From Bactericera cockerelli (Eukaryota > Arthropoda > Insecta > Hemiptera > Triozidae): a stretch of 64,000 nt of DNA. The notes under the pieces were generated by a model. The model saw nothing but the letters and a program-made list of their open reading frames with translations, was not told the origin of the DNA and ran no database searches. The position numbers were made by a program, and so were the translations under genes. Position 1 is the stretch's first letter; each line of letters starts with the position of its first letter. Location of the stretch: the NCBI GenBank assembly GCA_024516035.1, contig CM044965.1, forward strand, positions 24,847,165 to 24,911,164, in the 5' to 3' direction. This document shows, piece by piece, positions 44,259 to 53,540 of the stretch.

Positions 44259-44742
44259 TAAAAAACAAATGTGGTATGAATTGAGAACCCTTGATCAACA
44301 TTTTATTCCGATGATTTCAGTGATTTATACCGGTGAGAGTGCCCTTCTGTCTGGTCTCACTTGTGAAGTGAGTGGGTAGGTAACGGATGGGTGTATTAGG
44401 CTTGCATTGTTGGTTGTGCAATCGACACCCCGGCCCACGGTGGTTTCAGTCTTGCTGACTTCTCTCAGCACTTCTTTGCCATTTGATTTATTAAACAAAT
44501 TTCAATAAAGTTTTACATACGAACATAACCTGAATTCTTAGAAGCTTTTATCATTAGCTTAGGAAAAGAACCTTTGTAAAAATCCAAAATTGTTGGTAAA
44601 TAAATAAAATGTTACATAAAAAAATATATTTTTTTCTATAACTCGACTAAACTAATATGCACGCACGATCACACACACACAAAAACTGAAGAGGCACTCA
44701 TTAGTTTGAAAATCTATGAATAATAAATCTGAAAGAAAGAAG

Positions 44743-44778
<36 letters not shown>

Positions 44779-44885
44779 CCTCATTGTTTCACAAAATGGT
44801 AAAAATATAAAATATGTATTGGGCTTTATAACAAATCTCAAGACCTAATTAAATGTATAATAAATAGATCATAAAAAATAATAGT
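44259..44885. other. Unrecognised sequence and poly-A
   Basis: GCATTGTTGGTTGTGCAATC and CGACACCCCGGCCCACGGTG near 44,404-44,445 look unlike the AT-rich surroundings but were not identified. A (A)n run lies at about 44,744-44,772. Confidence 0.4.
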
Positions 44886-45470
44886 GAGGGCCAAGTTATG
44901 AAATAAGATTAGGTTGACTTTCATTACTCCACTAAGTACCTACGTATATCTTTCATCAAACAACTTTCTTTACCCTGATTTCTTTTTATTATAGTCGAAC
45001 CTCCTTACAAGAGAAACTTGGATATAAGGGCACGATTTAATATCACCTTATCACCATGCTGCCCGGTTAGGACTATCAAGTTCCATTATTCCAGCAGTAA
45101 GCCCAAGACATATTATTATGTGGTAAAAATCCCAAATAGGAGGATAACTTGTCATGTCCCGGTTGTGTTTCGAACCCACGACCTCTGGAAACTATGGATT
45201 CACAGTGTGCCGCCTTTACCACTGAGCTACCGGGACAGACTGAAATATGGTAAGACCGCCCTTAAGTCGGACATTGCGCCAATCACAGTGCACTATATAT
45301 GGGACGGTTCCTTGTCCTTCTTGTAACGGAAGAGAATGCCGTTGGCATTAGCACCGCCCTTGATCAAGTTTTGTTTTATTAATGTCAATTTCCATGTATG
45401 TATATCTTCTATGTAAATAAAACTTGATCTATTATAATTAATAATAATGTTATTTTATAACTTGGCCCCA
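44886..45470 (+). mobile_element. M2 MITE remnant split by later insertions
   Basis: GGGCCAAGTTATGAAATAAG at the left and TTTTATAACTTGGCCCC at the right. CTTAAGTCGGACATTGCGCC lies inside. SINE-C (45,040-45,240) and a LINE-tail-like piece (45,315-45,440, ATGTAAATAAAACTTGATC) have inserted. Confidence 0.75.
45040..45240 (-). mobile_element. SINE-C copy
   Basis: ATATCACCTTATCACCATGC to TTTACCACTGAGCTACCGGG. Confidence 0.85.
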
Positions 45471-46069
45471 AGTACTATCGTAAAAAAATATATAGGTACT
45501 TAAAAAATATTGGAAGATGGGTGATTGCAAATCATTTTATACATCTTATCATAGAATAAAATAAGTATGTCTCTTCAAACTATATCAAGAGATATAATTT
45601 TTCATTAAAAACAAAACATAGTGAATTTGAGAAAACACTTCCATTATGATCGCGGAGTAATATCAGCTTAATTAATAATTATTTTAAGATCAATTAATAA
45701 TTTTTAATGTCACAAATAACAAAAGAGTCGTTAAAGTGCAAAAATATATTAAATTAATAGTTTATAATTTCTCATGTACATACTCTTTCAAGATTTTTAT
45801 TAAAAATTTTTAAATGAAAGTATAACTTTCAATAAATATCTAATGTATAATCAATCCTGTACGTTTTAAGGTTATTTTTAATAACATTATTTTATTTTTT
45901 CAATCAAAGACACGTGGTCTTACAATACTTTATCACAGAGAATGGGGGAAAAAAGACACAGCGAAATTTGAAATTCATAAATACAGATATGATCTGATAG
46001 GATTAATGAGCAGTGAAAATATGTTGAGGCATCTTCACCAAGAACTCAAGTCATATCATTAATATCGCT
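45471..46069. other. Intergenic, nothing recognised
   Basis: AT-rich, no feature. Confidence 0.5.
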
Positions 46070-46252
46070 TTATTAATTGTAATATCGCTTTATTTATTCT
46101 CCCTGATTAGGACTATTTAGTCCCATTATCCCATCAGTAAGCCCAAGACGCATTATTACGTGCTCAGAATTCTAAATGGGAGGATAACTTATCATGTCCC
46201 GGCTTTGGATTCACAGAGCGCCGCCTTTACCCCTGAGCTACCGGGACAGACA
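46070..46252 (-). mobile_element. SINE-C, internally deleted
   Basis: TAATATCGCTTTATTTATTC to TTTACCCCTGAGCTACCGGG; the B-box part is missing. Confidence 0.8.
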
Positions 46253-46439
46253 TGATACCCTCAAGGGTTAGGGTAATAGGGTTATCATTATTTTTAAGTC
46301 TTGAACCAAAAGCATCCTTCAAAAATGATTCCAACTCCCAAAAAATACAAAAACATAATTTACGTATTCAAAATGAAGGGGTTTTATCCAATGTGTAGTC
46401 ATCAAGTCGAATATTTTTTTGTTGGTAATAAAAAATCAT
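46253..46439. other. AT-rich spacer downstream of the TBC gene
   Basis: Spacer between SINE-C and the tandem 3' coding copies. Several TTTATT/TTTATC words could serve as minus-strand polyadenylation signals; none can be assigned. Confidence 0.4.
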
Positions 46440-46936
46440 TAATGTGAGGAAAACAAAATCTCAATGCTAGTGTACACTAGTTCCAGTGTAAGCCTGCTTG
46501 CTCCTATAGCCATGATCCAGCCAGGAAGTGTCCAACCCTGACTTTTTACTGAATATATGATTGATAAGTTCACAAGTTTAGTGTACACTATTCAGGCTTG
46601 GCTTATTCCATCACACCTCAACTACGCTGGGTCCAGTGTAAGCCTGCTTGCTCCCATAGATATGATCCAGCAAGGAAATATCCAACCCTGACTTTTTACT
46701 GAATATTTCATTGATAAGTTCTCAAGTGTACACTATTCATGCTTGGCTTATTCAATCACGTCTCCACTACACTGGGTCCTGTGTAAGCCTGCTTGCTCCT
46801 ATAGCTATGATCCAGCAAGGAAATATCCAACCCTGACTTTTTACTGAATATTTCATTGATGAGTTCACAAGATCTATTCACTGAATATATGATTGATAAG
46901 TTCACAAGTGTTGTACACTATTCAGGCTTGGCTTAT
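46440..46936 (-). repeat. Three tandem copies of the TBC1D9-like 3' coding end
   Basis: Copies near 46,463-46,600, 46,611-46,750 and 46,758-46,935, spaced about 146-150 bp, repeat the last ~110 bp of exon G after the functional stop. Each keeps an open frame ELIN..FSKKSGLD....DH.Y..KQAYTG followed by a stop. The middle copy ends exactly GPSVVEV and the copy nearest the gene ends GPSVVET. The farthest copy is most diverged and ends TGTSVH. They lie in the expected 3' UTR and may be transcribed. Confidence 0.85.
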
Positions 46937-46940
46937 TCCA

Positions 46941-48074
46941 TCACACCTCCACTACACTAGGTCCAGTGTAAGCCTGCTTGCTCCTATAGCTATGATCGAG
47001 CAAGGAAGTGTCCAACCCTGACTTTTTGCTGAATATTTCGTTGATAAGTTCACACGTATGCGCGGTGGCTATGAAATTCTCGACCGTAATGGACCAGTTC
47101 TTTTCTTCGGACACGTTGGATTTCGAAGGACTCGCCTTGGCGGAACCACTCGCTTTCGTTGGACTGGATTTCGTAGAACCAGGTTGATGCGAATTCCGTG
47201 TCGGACTTGGGTTAGTAGGACCAGATGCGACAGGACTCGATTTAGAAGAACTTAGACCGGTAGCTTCGCTCGGTTTACTAGAAATATCTATTGATTTTAT
47301 TACGTCCGGAGCGATCGGTTTACTAGAAGTGTTTAAATTTGAATGTTTAATTTCCGTTGAGAAGTTGTCAATTGGAATTGAATCTGTCGAATGGAGGGAC
47401 TCACTTTGAGTGGCTCGATTGGTCAGATCGCCCGAAAGTTCATCTCGTTTTTGAAAACCAGGGTTCGAATCATTTGGAGCGAAAAAAATACCGTCGATGG
47501 ACGAACCGTCGTTCGTTCCCGTGTTGGCTGAACCGAACTCAGTGTCTTGAGAAGCGAGGCATAAATTCGTAGGTGTGTGTTGGATTGGTGCCAGGCTGTC
47601 TCCGGATGCAGCTTTGGTATTGCTATCGAAGGCGGTGCCTTGTGTGGAAGATATTTCTGTGGCCGTAGCTTGTGTGGACGAAACGATTGGTGTCAAGATT
47701 TCACCACGAGTTGAGGATGGTATAGCCGTGGTTGTGCTCGGGGAACCTGTGGTGGTATTTTCGGTCGTTTCGTCTGGTTTGAGTTTATCGCCTCGGGGCT
47801 TACCAGACGATTTATCGGTGGCGGTGGACATTATACCAGATAAATTATCGGGTTCGGACACTTTGCCAGACGATTTATCGGGGATGGAGGATATTTCGGC
47901 TGATAGTTTTTTGACGGTGGGTGACATTTGGCCAGATGATTTATCGGGGGTGGTGGACAGCAGAGAATAGGTGGAGTGGGGGCGGGGCGCCGTGTGAACC
48001 TGAACGGAGATGTGGGCGTCTGTGAGGTGGGTGGGATGCGATGGGTGGGAGGTTGGAACCGAGCCGGAGGGACT
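46941..48074 (-). CDS. TBC1D9: TBC1D9-like exon G: Ser/Thr-rich tail and C-terminus
   Basis: Terminal coding exon, 377 codons plus TGA, phase 0 after TCTTCCAG. It begins SPSGSVPTSHPSHPTHL, then a low-complexity Ser/Thr/Pro-rich region about 270 residues long with several DKSSGK/DNLSG-type repeats (about 47,780-47,960) and later S-P-T-K-rich repeats. It ends with NWSITVENFIATAHTCELI, NEIFSKKSGLD and the terminal GPSVVEV. The 'W(S/A)ITFEQFLAS..T' block is the last conserved motif of TBC1D9 proteins, which places this as the true C-terminus. The Ser/Thr-rich part is probably disordered and of unknown function. The last ~110 bp of coding sequence recur three times downstream of the stop (46,440-46,936). 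Confidence 0.9.
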   Translation of the reverse strand, partial: SPSGSVPTSHPSHPTHLTDAHISVQVHTAPRPHSTYSLLSTTPDKSSGQMSPTVKKLSAEISSIPDKSSGKVSEPDNLSGIMSTATDKSSGKPRGDKLKPDETTENTTTGSPSTTTAIPSSTRGEILTPIVSSTQATATEISSTQGTAFDSNTKAASGDSLAPIQHTPTNLCLASQDTEFGSANTGTNDGSSIDGIFFAPNDSNPGFQKRDELSGDLTNRATQSESLHSTDSIPIDNFSTEIKHSNLNTSSKPIAPDVIKSIDISSKPSEATGLSSSKSSPVASGPTNPSPTRNSHQPGSTKSSPTKASGSAKASPSKSNVSEEKNWSITVENFIATAHTCELINEIFSKKSGLDTSLLDHSYRSKQAYTGPSVVEV

Positions 48075-48131
48075 CTGGAAGATAAAAAAAAGAAAAAAAG
48101 AAAGTACTTACAAATTTGTATGAATATTTTT

Positions 48132-48352
48132 GAATAATAATAATAATAATAATATCGCCTTATTTATACTGCCCGATTAAGACTACTAAAGTCACATTAT
48201 TCCAGCAGTAAGCCCAAGACGTATTATTATGTCGTAAAAATCCCAATTGGGAGCATAACTTGTCATGTCCCGGCTGGGTTTCGAACCCACAACCTCTGGA
48301 ATCTCTGGATTCACAGAGTGCCGCCTTTATCACTGAGCTACCGGGACAGACA
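48132..48352 (-). mobile_element. SINE-C in intron F-G
   Basis: An ATA microsatellite then TATCGCCTTATTTATACTGC to ATCACTGAGCTACCGGGACA. Confidence 0.85.
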
Positions 48353-48434
48353 AAGAACTTACAAATATGTATGAATATTTTTGAATCTTCAGAACTAATT
48401 AGAAACCTTTCAGAGATCATTTATTTATTTTTAT

Positions 48435-48680
48435 TTAGAAACTCTTTATTAGTAGAACATAATATATACAGACAAATAATGGTAAAAATTAAATATAAAA
48501 ATTGGCAATAATAATAAAATAAACAAGAAAAAAAATATTATACATAATTATGTCCTAACTAAATGGTATAACTGATAGCACAACTACACAGCAGGACCAA
48601 TCAGAACACACTGGCGTGTTCAGTTGGGGACATTGTGTGCAGCATAATTATGTCCTAACTAAATGGTATAACTGATTAAG
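48435..48680 (-). repeat. Family T-like tail and a ~97-bp direct repeat
   Basis: CTCTTTATTAGTAGAACATA resembles the reversed family T tail. CATAATTATGTCCTAACTAA plus ATGGTATAACTGAT occurs at 48,544 and 48,641. Confidence 0.6.
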
Positions 48681-48726
48681 AACATTGGTTACTGACCCGG
48701 AGGTTGCGGGTTCGAATTCCGGCCGT

Positions 48727-48850
48727 TATAGCTCGCCCAACCCGTAGTATGCCTCCCCTTTGATGGGCGAGAAGTGACTCAATACTTCCCAGTTAGGTGC
48801 TGGGTCAACATGAGCGCACCAAAATGTATCCCTTACCAACAACTAAAATT
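48727..48850 (-). mobile_element. SINE-B fragment
   Basis: CCCAACCCGTAGTATGCCTC, GATGGGCGAGAAGTGACTCA and GTGCTGGGTCAACATGAGCG. Confidence 0.75.
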
Positions 48851-49140
48851 CAATTTAGAAAACAAAAACAAAGCTCGAGCATCAGAGGCAATCTTCCTCT
48901 AGGTAGTGAGTTCGAAGAAATGTTTTACCTATGATATGCAAAAAAAATAAATATTTTTTTAAAAAATAATAAATACCCGGTGTACGGGAGTGTATTTACG
49001 GGAATAGCCCTATTTACAATGTCAACAATAAAAATGTCAATAAATACAAAGATTTTTGCACTTTTTTGTCAAAATTTTTGAATTTTCCAACTGTTTGTCG
49101 GCTCGGGGGATCAAACCCGGCAGTCCTGGTTTTCACTTAC

Positions 49141-49232
49141 GTGGGGCGGAGTCTCGGACTCTGAGGAGAGGCGAGAAGTTCTGCTGGTGATGAAATCATT
49201 GGAGATCTTGCCTAGCTCTAGGATGAGAGTCA
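49141..49232 (-). CDS. TBC1D9: TBC1D9-like exon F: IGEVGK-like segment
   Basis: Short internal exon of 92 nt. Acceptor GGTTTCAG; two bases complete a Val codon, then TLILELGKISNDFITSRTSR and LSSESETPPH, ending in phase 0 at CAC|GTAAGT. Joined to exon E it reads NQM-V-TLILELGKIS, matching the family's 'T.LLLQIGEVGK' segment before the variable Ser-rich tail. The exon is small, but phase on both sides and the family match support it. A SINE-B head fragment (49,097-49,120) lies only about 20 bp from its donor. No tandem copies of this exon were seen. Confidence 0.85.
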
Positions 49233-49321
49233 CTGAAACCGAAAAACAAATATTAGAGGGCTGGGTGTACTTACTAGTTTATTTTGAGGATTGCATACTT
49301 TTTCAGGGGTTTTATTACAGT

Positions 49322-49605
49322 AGTCTGGCTGGGGGACTATAAACAGGGAGTAGACCAGCAGTCTGGCTGGGGGACTATCAACAGGGAGTACACCAGCAGT
49401 CTGGCTGGGGGACTATAAACAGGGAGTACACCAGCAGTCTGGCTGGGGAACTATAAACAGGGAGTAGACCAGCAATGGCTTGGTTCTGGGGGAGCTTGTC
49501 AATTATTAGCCTCCTTGTAGAAACAGTGGTAGAAGTGCTGAGTCATTCCTCCCCTGTCTGGCTACCATCGTTCACGATGACGCCACCCTATGATGATACT
49601 TTTCC
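49322..49605 (+). mobile_element. Family R element: four monomers plus 3' end
   Basis: Four GTCTGGCTGGGGGACTATAA-type monomers, CAATGGCTTGGTTCTGGGGG, CCTCCTTGTAGAAACAGTGG, then CTGGCTACCATCGTTCACGA and CCCTATGATGAT. Same structure as at 14,770. Confidence 0.85.
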
Positions 49606-49649
49606 AGGGGTTTCATTTCAGTAGAATTCCGCTAACTCGAATTTCTTGC

Positions 49650-50015
49650 TCCCATTGTTTCTCAAGAAACCCTAAAGGTGTCATATTATGGACTAGTGCA
49701 TTCCCAACTAAGTTATGCTCTTCTAGCTTGGGGTCACTCATCTGCTAAGAATAGAGCATTTAGACTACAGAGAAAGGAAATACGAGTGTTAAATTACTTA
49801 TCTTATAGGGCACCTTGTAAAGAAGCTTTTATATCACTTGAAATTCTTACCCTTCCATGTATGTATATTTATGAGTGCTTGAGGTTTGCCAGAAAAAACT
49901 TACAACATTTTGAAACAAGCGCTAATATACATTCATATGATACGAGACATAAAAACGACTACAGATCGCCTTCCACTCGGCTGCAGAAAAACAAAATGCA
50001 GAAAAACCAAAATTA
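49650..50015 (+). mobile_element. LINE RT C-terminal fragment
   Basis: Reads YGLVHSQLSYALLAWGHSSA, FRLQRKEIRVLNYLSYRAPC, KEAFISLEILTLPCMYIYEC and IHSYDTRHKNDYRSPSTRL. 'SLGILTLPCLYI' and 'H.Y.TR.K' are typical of the C-terminal region of a very common arthropod non-LTR RT. Truncated at both ends. Confidence 0.85.
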
Positions 50016-50109
50016 GATCAACCCTGTTTAGGTTAAGAATTTAGATGAATCTAATCCTGTTTCATAGTTATTATTACTATAGACTGGTTAGAGTTCCACA
50101 AGAGAAGCA

Positions 50110-50375
50110 CCAACTATCACACCGACCCTTATTTAGTGACCAGTTGATTCTAATCTGATGTACGTCCTGATTTGAAGTAGTCAGGACGGAGGTTTTATCC
50201 TCCATTCGCTGGAAATCATACCAGTTACCCACATTAATCCCACCCAGCCTGGGCAGGGCCATCCTCACGTGATAGAATAGAATTGCCGTCGAAAAGTCTG
50301 CTCCAACCGAGAGTCGAACTCGGGAACTCTGGACTACGGGCTGTAATCACAACCATTACGGCACCGAGGCTGGGG
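50110..50375 (-). mobile_element. SINE-F copy
   Basis: TGATTTGAAGTAGTCAGGAC, CTCCATTCGCTGGAAATCAT, CCACCCAGCCTGGGCAGGGC, and the head ACTACGGGCTGTAATCACAA to GGCACCGAGGCTGG. Confidence 0.85.
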
Positions 50376-50410
50376 TCTTATTACTAATATTATTATAGTA
50401 TGCTGTATTA

Positions 50411-50775
50411 TATATATCTCCCTTGCCTTTATCCCATATTAGCTTATTTTGCTTTCGGGGTCGGCATTGTTCAACCTCATGGTTGAGGTTGGTAGGGTGG
50501 AGCACGTTTTTTTATGGCTGGATGCCCTTCCTAACGCCAACGATTCTATTTGGTTTTAACGTCCTGATGTGGACGGGGGTGTTACCCTCCATTCGCTGGG
50601 AATCGTACCAGCTACCCACATTAACCTCACCCAGCCTGGGTAGGGCCGGAAATGCCAGCCTCACGTGTTTGGAGGGAACAGAATTTTCTTCGAAAAGTCT
50701 GCGCCAACCGGGGATCGAACTCGGGATCTCTGGACTACGGGCAGTAGTCACAACCATTACGCCACGGAGGCTGGC
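50411..50775 (-). mobile_element. SINE-F with second tail type, full length
   Basis: Tail ATATATCTCCCTTGCCTTTA, GGTCGGCATTGTTCAACCTC, GCTGGATGCCCTTCCTAACG; body; head ending ACGCCACGGAGGCTGG. Shows that two different 3' tails share one head and central domain. Confidence 0.9.
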
Positions 50776-50814
50776 TATGCTGTATAGTATGCTGTATTAG
50801 GTAAGACTAAAATA

Positions 50815-51059
50815 TCTCTATATATATAAACAGAAAAAAGGACTACCTACCTACCTACCTATGTTTGTTTGTCCGGAGTTGTTTAGCCAAAACGGTAAGA
50901 GATAGCAAAAAATGTCTCAGAATTGACCCCCCCAAAACCATTATCGCTTTGTCCAGAAAAATTATAAAAAGTTCAAAAAGGCATTGCTGTCCAGCAGTAC
51001 GGCCATGCCTTAGTAAATTTGAAATTTAGTCCCGTTGCAAAGCACGGGCAAACGGCTAG
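50815..51059 (+). mobile_element. Helitron H2 copy
   Basis: Same ends as 9,153-9,412: TCTCTATATATATAAACAG and CCCGTTGCAAAGCACGGG plus CAAACGGCTAG, flanked by A and T. Differs mainly in the (TTTG)n length, so the two copies are recent. Confidence 0.9.
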
Positions 51060-51064
51060 TACAT

Positions 51065-51195
51065 AGTAAAATACACTGAAATTATAAAGAAAAAATAAAT
51101 AGATTGAACTAAGAAACAAGAACAAAAAAGAAGAACGAAGCTCATGTCCTACCTAAAGGGCGGGGTTATTGCCTCTGGCAATCTCTTTCTTGTGT
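51065..51195 (-). mobile_element. Family T tail, reversed
   Basis: ATTGAACTAAGAAACAAGAA, ATGTCCTACCTAAAGGGCGG, GGTTATTGCCTCTGGCAATC. Close to the SINE-G version at 9,905. Confidence 0.75.
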
Positions 51196-51365
51196 TGTTT
51201 TAAAGTTAGAACGCATGTCACTCTTACTTTGATGTCGTTCGTTCCAGGTTATTGTAAGAGAACATTTTGCATTTAGAATATTGAGACGCAATTTCTCAAA
51301 CGATGCGGAATAGTGCTTTGTAAGTTCTGTTAAGACATGGAACAAGTAATAATAATACCGGGTGT

Positions 51366-51398
<33 letters not shown>

Positions 51399-51446
51399 GT
51401 ACCGGTTCATTTATTAACGAGCATCAGAGCTCTTTGCATCCACAAA

Positions 51447-51939
51447 ACCCTTAGTTACTTACCCATCTGATTGAGCTGCTGAGAAATCTCCTGCTCTTCC
51501 TTGTCGTGTGTGATGAGGATCCTGTGCAGACTCTTCCACCCAACCCTTAGTTACTTACCCATCTGATTGAGCTGCTGAGAAATCTCCTGCTCTTCCTTGT
51601 CATGTGTGATGAGGATCCTGTGCAGACTCTTCCACCCAACCCTTAGTTACTTACCCATCTGATTGAGCTGCTGAGAAATCTCCTGCTCTTCCGTGTCATG
51701 TGTGATGAGGATCCTGTGCAGACTCTTCCACCCAACCCTTAGTTACTTACCCATCTGATTGAGCTGCTGAGAAATCTCCTGCTCTTCCTTGTCGTGTGTA
51801 ATGAGGATCCTGTGCAGACTCTTCCACCCAACCCTTAGTTACTTACCCATCTGATTGAGCTGCTGAGAAATCTCCTGCTCTTCCTTGTCGTGAGTGATGA
51901 GGATCCTGTGCAGACTCTTCCACCCAACCCTTAGTTACT
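51447..51939 (-). repeat. Five 96-bp copies of the exon E donor end
   Basis: Copies start at 51,447, 51,543, 51,639, 51,735 and 51,831, with a truncated sixth start at 51,927. Each unit contains about 75 bp of exon E, a donor changed to GGTAAGT, and 15-20 bp of intron. The frame from ..KSLHRILITH to NQMGK is intact in each, then hits TAA just after the donor. Coding differences from exon E are synonymous except one Lys to Thr in the third copy. Confidence 0.93.
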
Positions 51940-52179
51940 ATATATCTCCCTTGCCTTTATCCCATATTAGCTTATGTTGCTTTTGGGGTCGGCATTGTTC
52001 AACCTCATGGTTGAGGTTGGTAGGGTGGAGCACGTTTTTTATGGCTGGATGCCCTCCCTAACGCCAACGATTCTATTTGATTTAAATTAACGTCCTGGAT
52101 TAGGACGGGGGTTTTACCCTCCATTTGCTGGGAATCGTACCAGCTACCCACATTAACCTCACCCAGCCTGGGTAGGGCC
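51940..52179 (-). mobile_element. 5'-truncated SINE-F (second tail type) in the exon E array
   Basis: The insert is flanked by direct repeats AACCCTTAGTTACT at 51,926-51,939 and about 52,180-52,193, a typical LINE-machinery target duplication. It contains the central domain and the second tail (reading on minus to AAGGGAGATATAT), also present in full at 50,411-50,775. It separates exon E from its array of donor copies, so the array is older than the insertion. Confidence 0.85.
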
Positions 52180-52196
52180 AACCCTTAGTTACTCAC

Positions 52197-52448
52197 CCAT
52201 CTGATTGAGCTGCTGAGAAATCTCCTGCTCTTCCTTGTCGTGTGTGATGAGGATCCTGTGCAGACTCTTCCAGAGGGAGATGAAGTGAGGCTGACGCATG
52301 GGCGGCAGGAGCTTGGTGTCCTGCGAGAAGAAGATGTGCCGCAGCAGCGAGAGGTTGTGGCCGCTGTCGCCGAGAGCCGCATTGCCGGCCGCGTCGGCCG
52401 AATCGAAAAAGTCGCAGGCTTCTTGCGCCTCCGTGGCGCTGCACTCGC
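52197..52448 (-). CDS. TBC1D9: TBC1D9-like exon E: conserved C-terminal helical block
   Basis: Internal exon of 252 nt, phase 1 to 1. Acceptor CACTCCAG, then ECSATEAQEACDFFDSADAA, a Gly/Ser linker, HIFFSQDTKLLPPMRQPHF, ISLWKSLHRILITHDKEEQE and ISQQLNQM, with donor ATGG|GTGAGT. The 'P.M.QP.FI.LWK.L' and 'D..EQE' blocks are diagnostic of the TBC1D9 family. Its GC-rich codon usage stands out against the flanking AT-rich introns. The donor side is copied five times in a 96-bp array (51,447-51,939) and the tract before the acceptor is expanded at 52,449-53,540. A SINE has inserted just beyond the donor with a 14-bp target duplication. Confidence 0.92.
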
Positions 52449-53540
52449 CTGGAGTGGAGAAGTGAACTTTTAGTTTGATGTTTTTGAAGGGGTTTTTTTT
52501 ATCTTCAGTGAACTTTTAAAAACCCCTTCATTTTTTATATATATTTTTTACTTCATATTACCTGTAAGGTATAGAAAGTATTGTTTTCGGTCTGTTTTTT
52601 TAGTCCTGTAGTGGAGAAGTGAACTTTTAGTTTGATGTTTTTGAAGGGGTTTTTTATCTTCAGTGAGGAGTAGAGAAGTGAACTTTTAGTTTGATGTTTT
52701 TGAAGGGGTTTTTTTTTTTATCTTCAGTGAGGAGTAGAGAAGTGAACTTTTAGTATGATGTTTTTGAAGGGTTTTTTTTATCTTCAGTGAAGAGTGGAGA
52801 AGTGAACTTTTAGTTTGATGTTTTTGAAGGGTTTTTTTTTATCTTCAGTGAGGAGTGGAGAAGTGAACTTTTAGTTTGATGTTTTTGAAGGGGTTTTTTT
52901 TATCTTCAGTGAGGAGTAGAGAAGTGAACTTTTAGTTTAATGTTTTTGAAGGGGTTTTTTTCTCTTCAGTGAGGAGTAGAGAAGTGAACTTTTAATTTGA
53001 TGTTTTTGAAGGGTTTTTTTTTTATCTTCAGTGAGGAGTAGAGAAGTGAGCTTTTAGTTTGATGTTTTTGAAGGTTTTTTTTTTATCTTCAGTGAGGAGT
53101 AGAGAAGTGAATTTTTAGTTTGATGTTTTTGAAGGGGTTTTTTAACAAGTGAACTTTTAAAAACCCCTTGATTTTTCATATATATTTTTTACTTCCTATT
53201 ACCTGTAAGGTGTAGAAAATATTGTTTTCGGTCTATTTTTTCAGTCCTGGAGTGGAGAAGTATACTTTTAGTTTGACATTTTGAAAGGTTATTTAATATT
53301 CACTTGAACTTGAAAAAACCCCCTTCATTATCATATATTATTTTACTCGACAGGTGAGAAGTGAACTTTTAGTTTGATGTTTTTCAAAGTTTCATTTTAA
53401 TATTAACTTTAATCCTTTTTTTAAAACCCCTTCATTTTTTATATATTTTCTCGTTTGGGATAGAGGAGAGAGTGAACTTTTAGTTTGATGTTTTAGTGAA
53501 GGTGTTTTTTAATCTTCGCTTTACTCTTAAAAAACCCTTC
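52449..53540 (-). repeat. ~61-bp array of the tract preceding exon E
   Basis: About ten regular units (starts near 52,612, 52,675, 52,737, 52,796, 52,856, 52,917, 52,977, 53,039, 53,100) plus longer diverged units repeat the intron end that abuts exon E: AAACTAAAAGTTCACTTCTC on the minus strand. In most copies the terminal CAG of the acceptor is replaced by TCAC, so they look like inactive acceptor tracts. Longer units share a CCCTTCATTTTTTATATAT segment. Confidence 0.85.

Noticed and set aside
47058..47970. Plus-strand open frames opposite exon G
   Set aside because: Shadows of the Ser/Thr-rich coding exon; the minus frame has correct splice phase and family motifs.
52185..52473. Other frames across exon E (Arg/Ser-rich and Glu/Val-rich)
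   Set aside because: Composition shadows of the GC-rich exon; only the chosen frame gives the TBC1D9-family motif and consistent phases.
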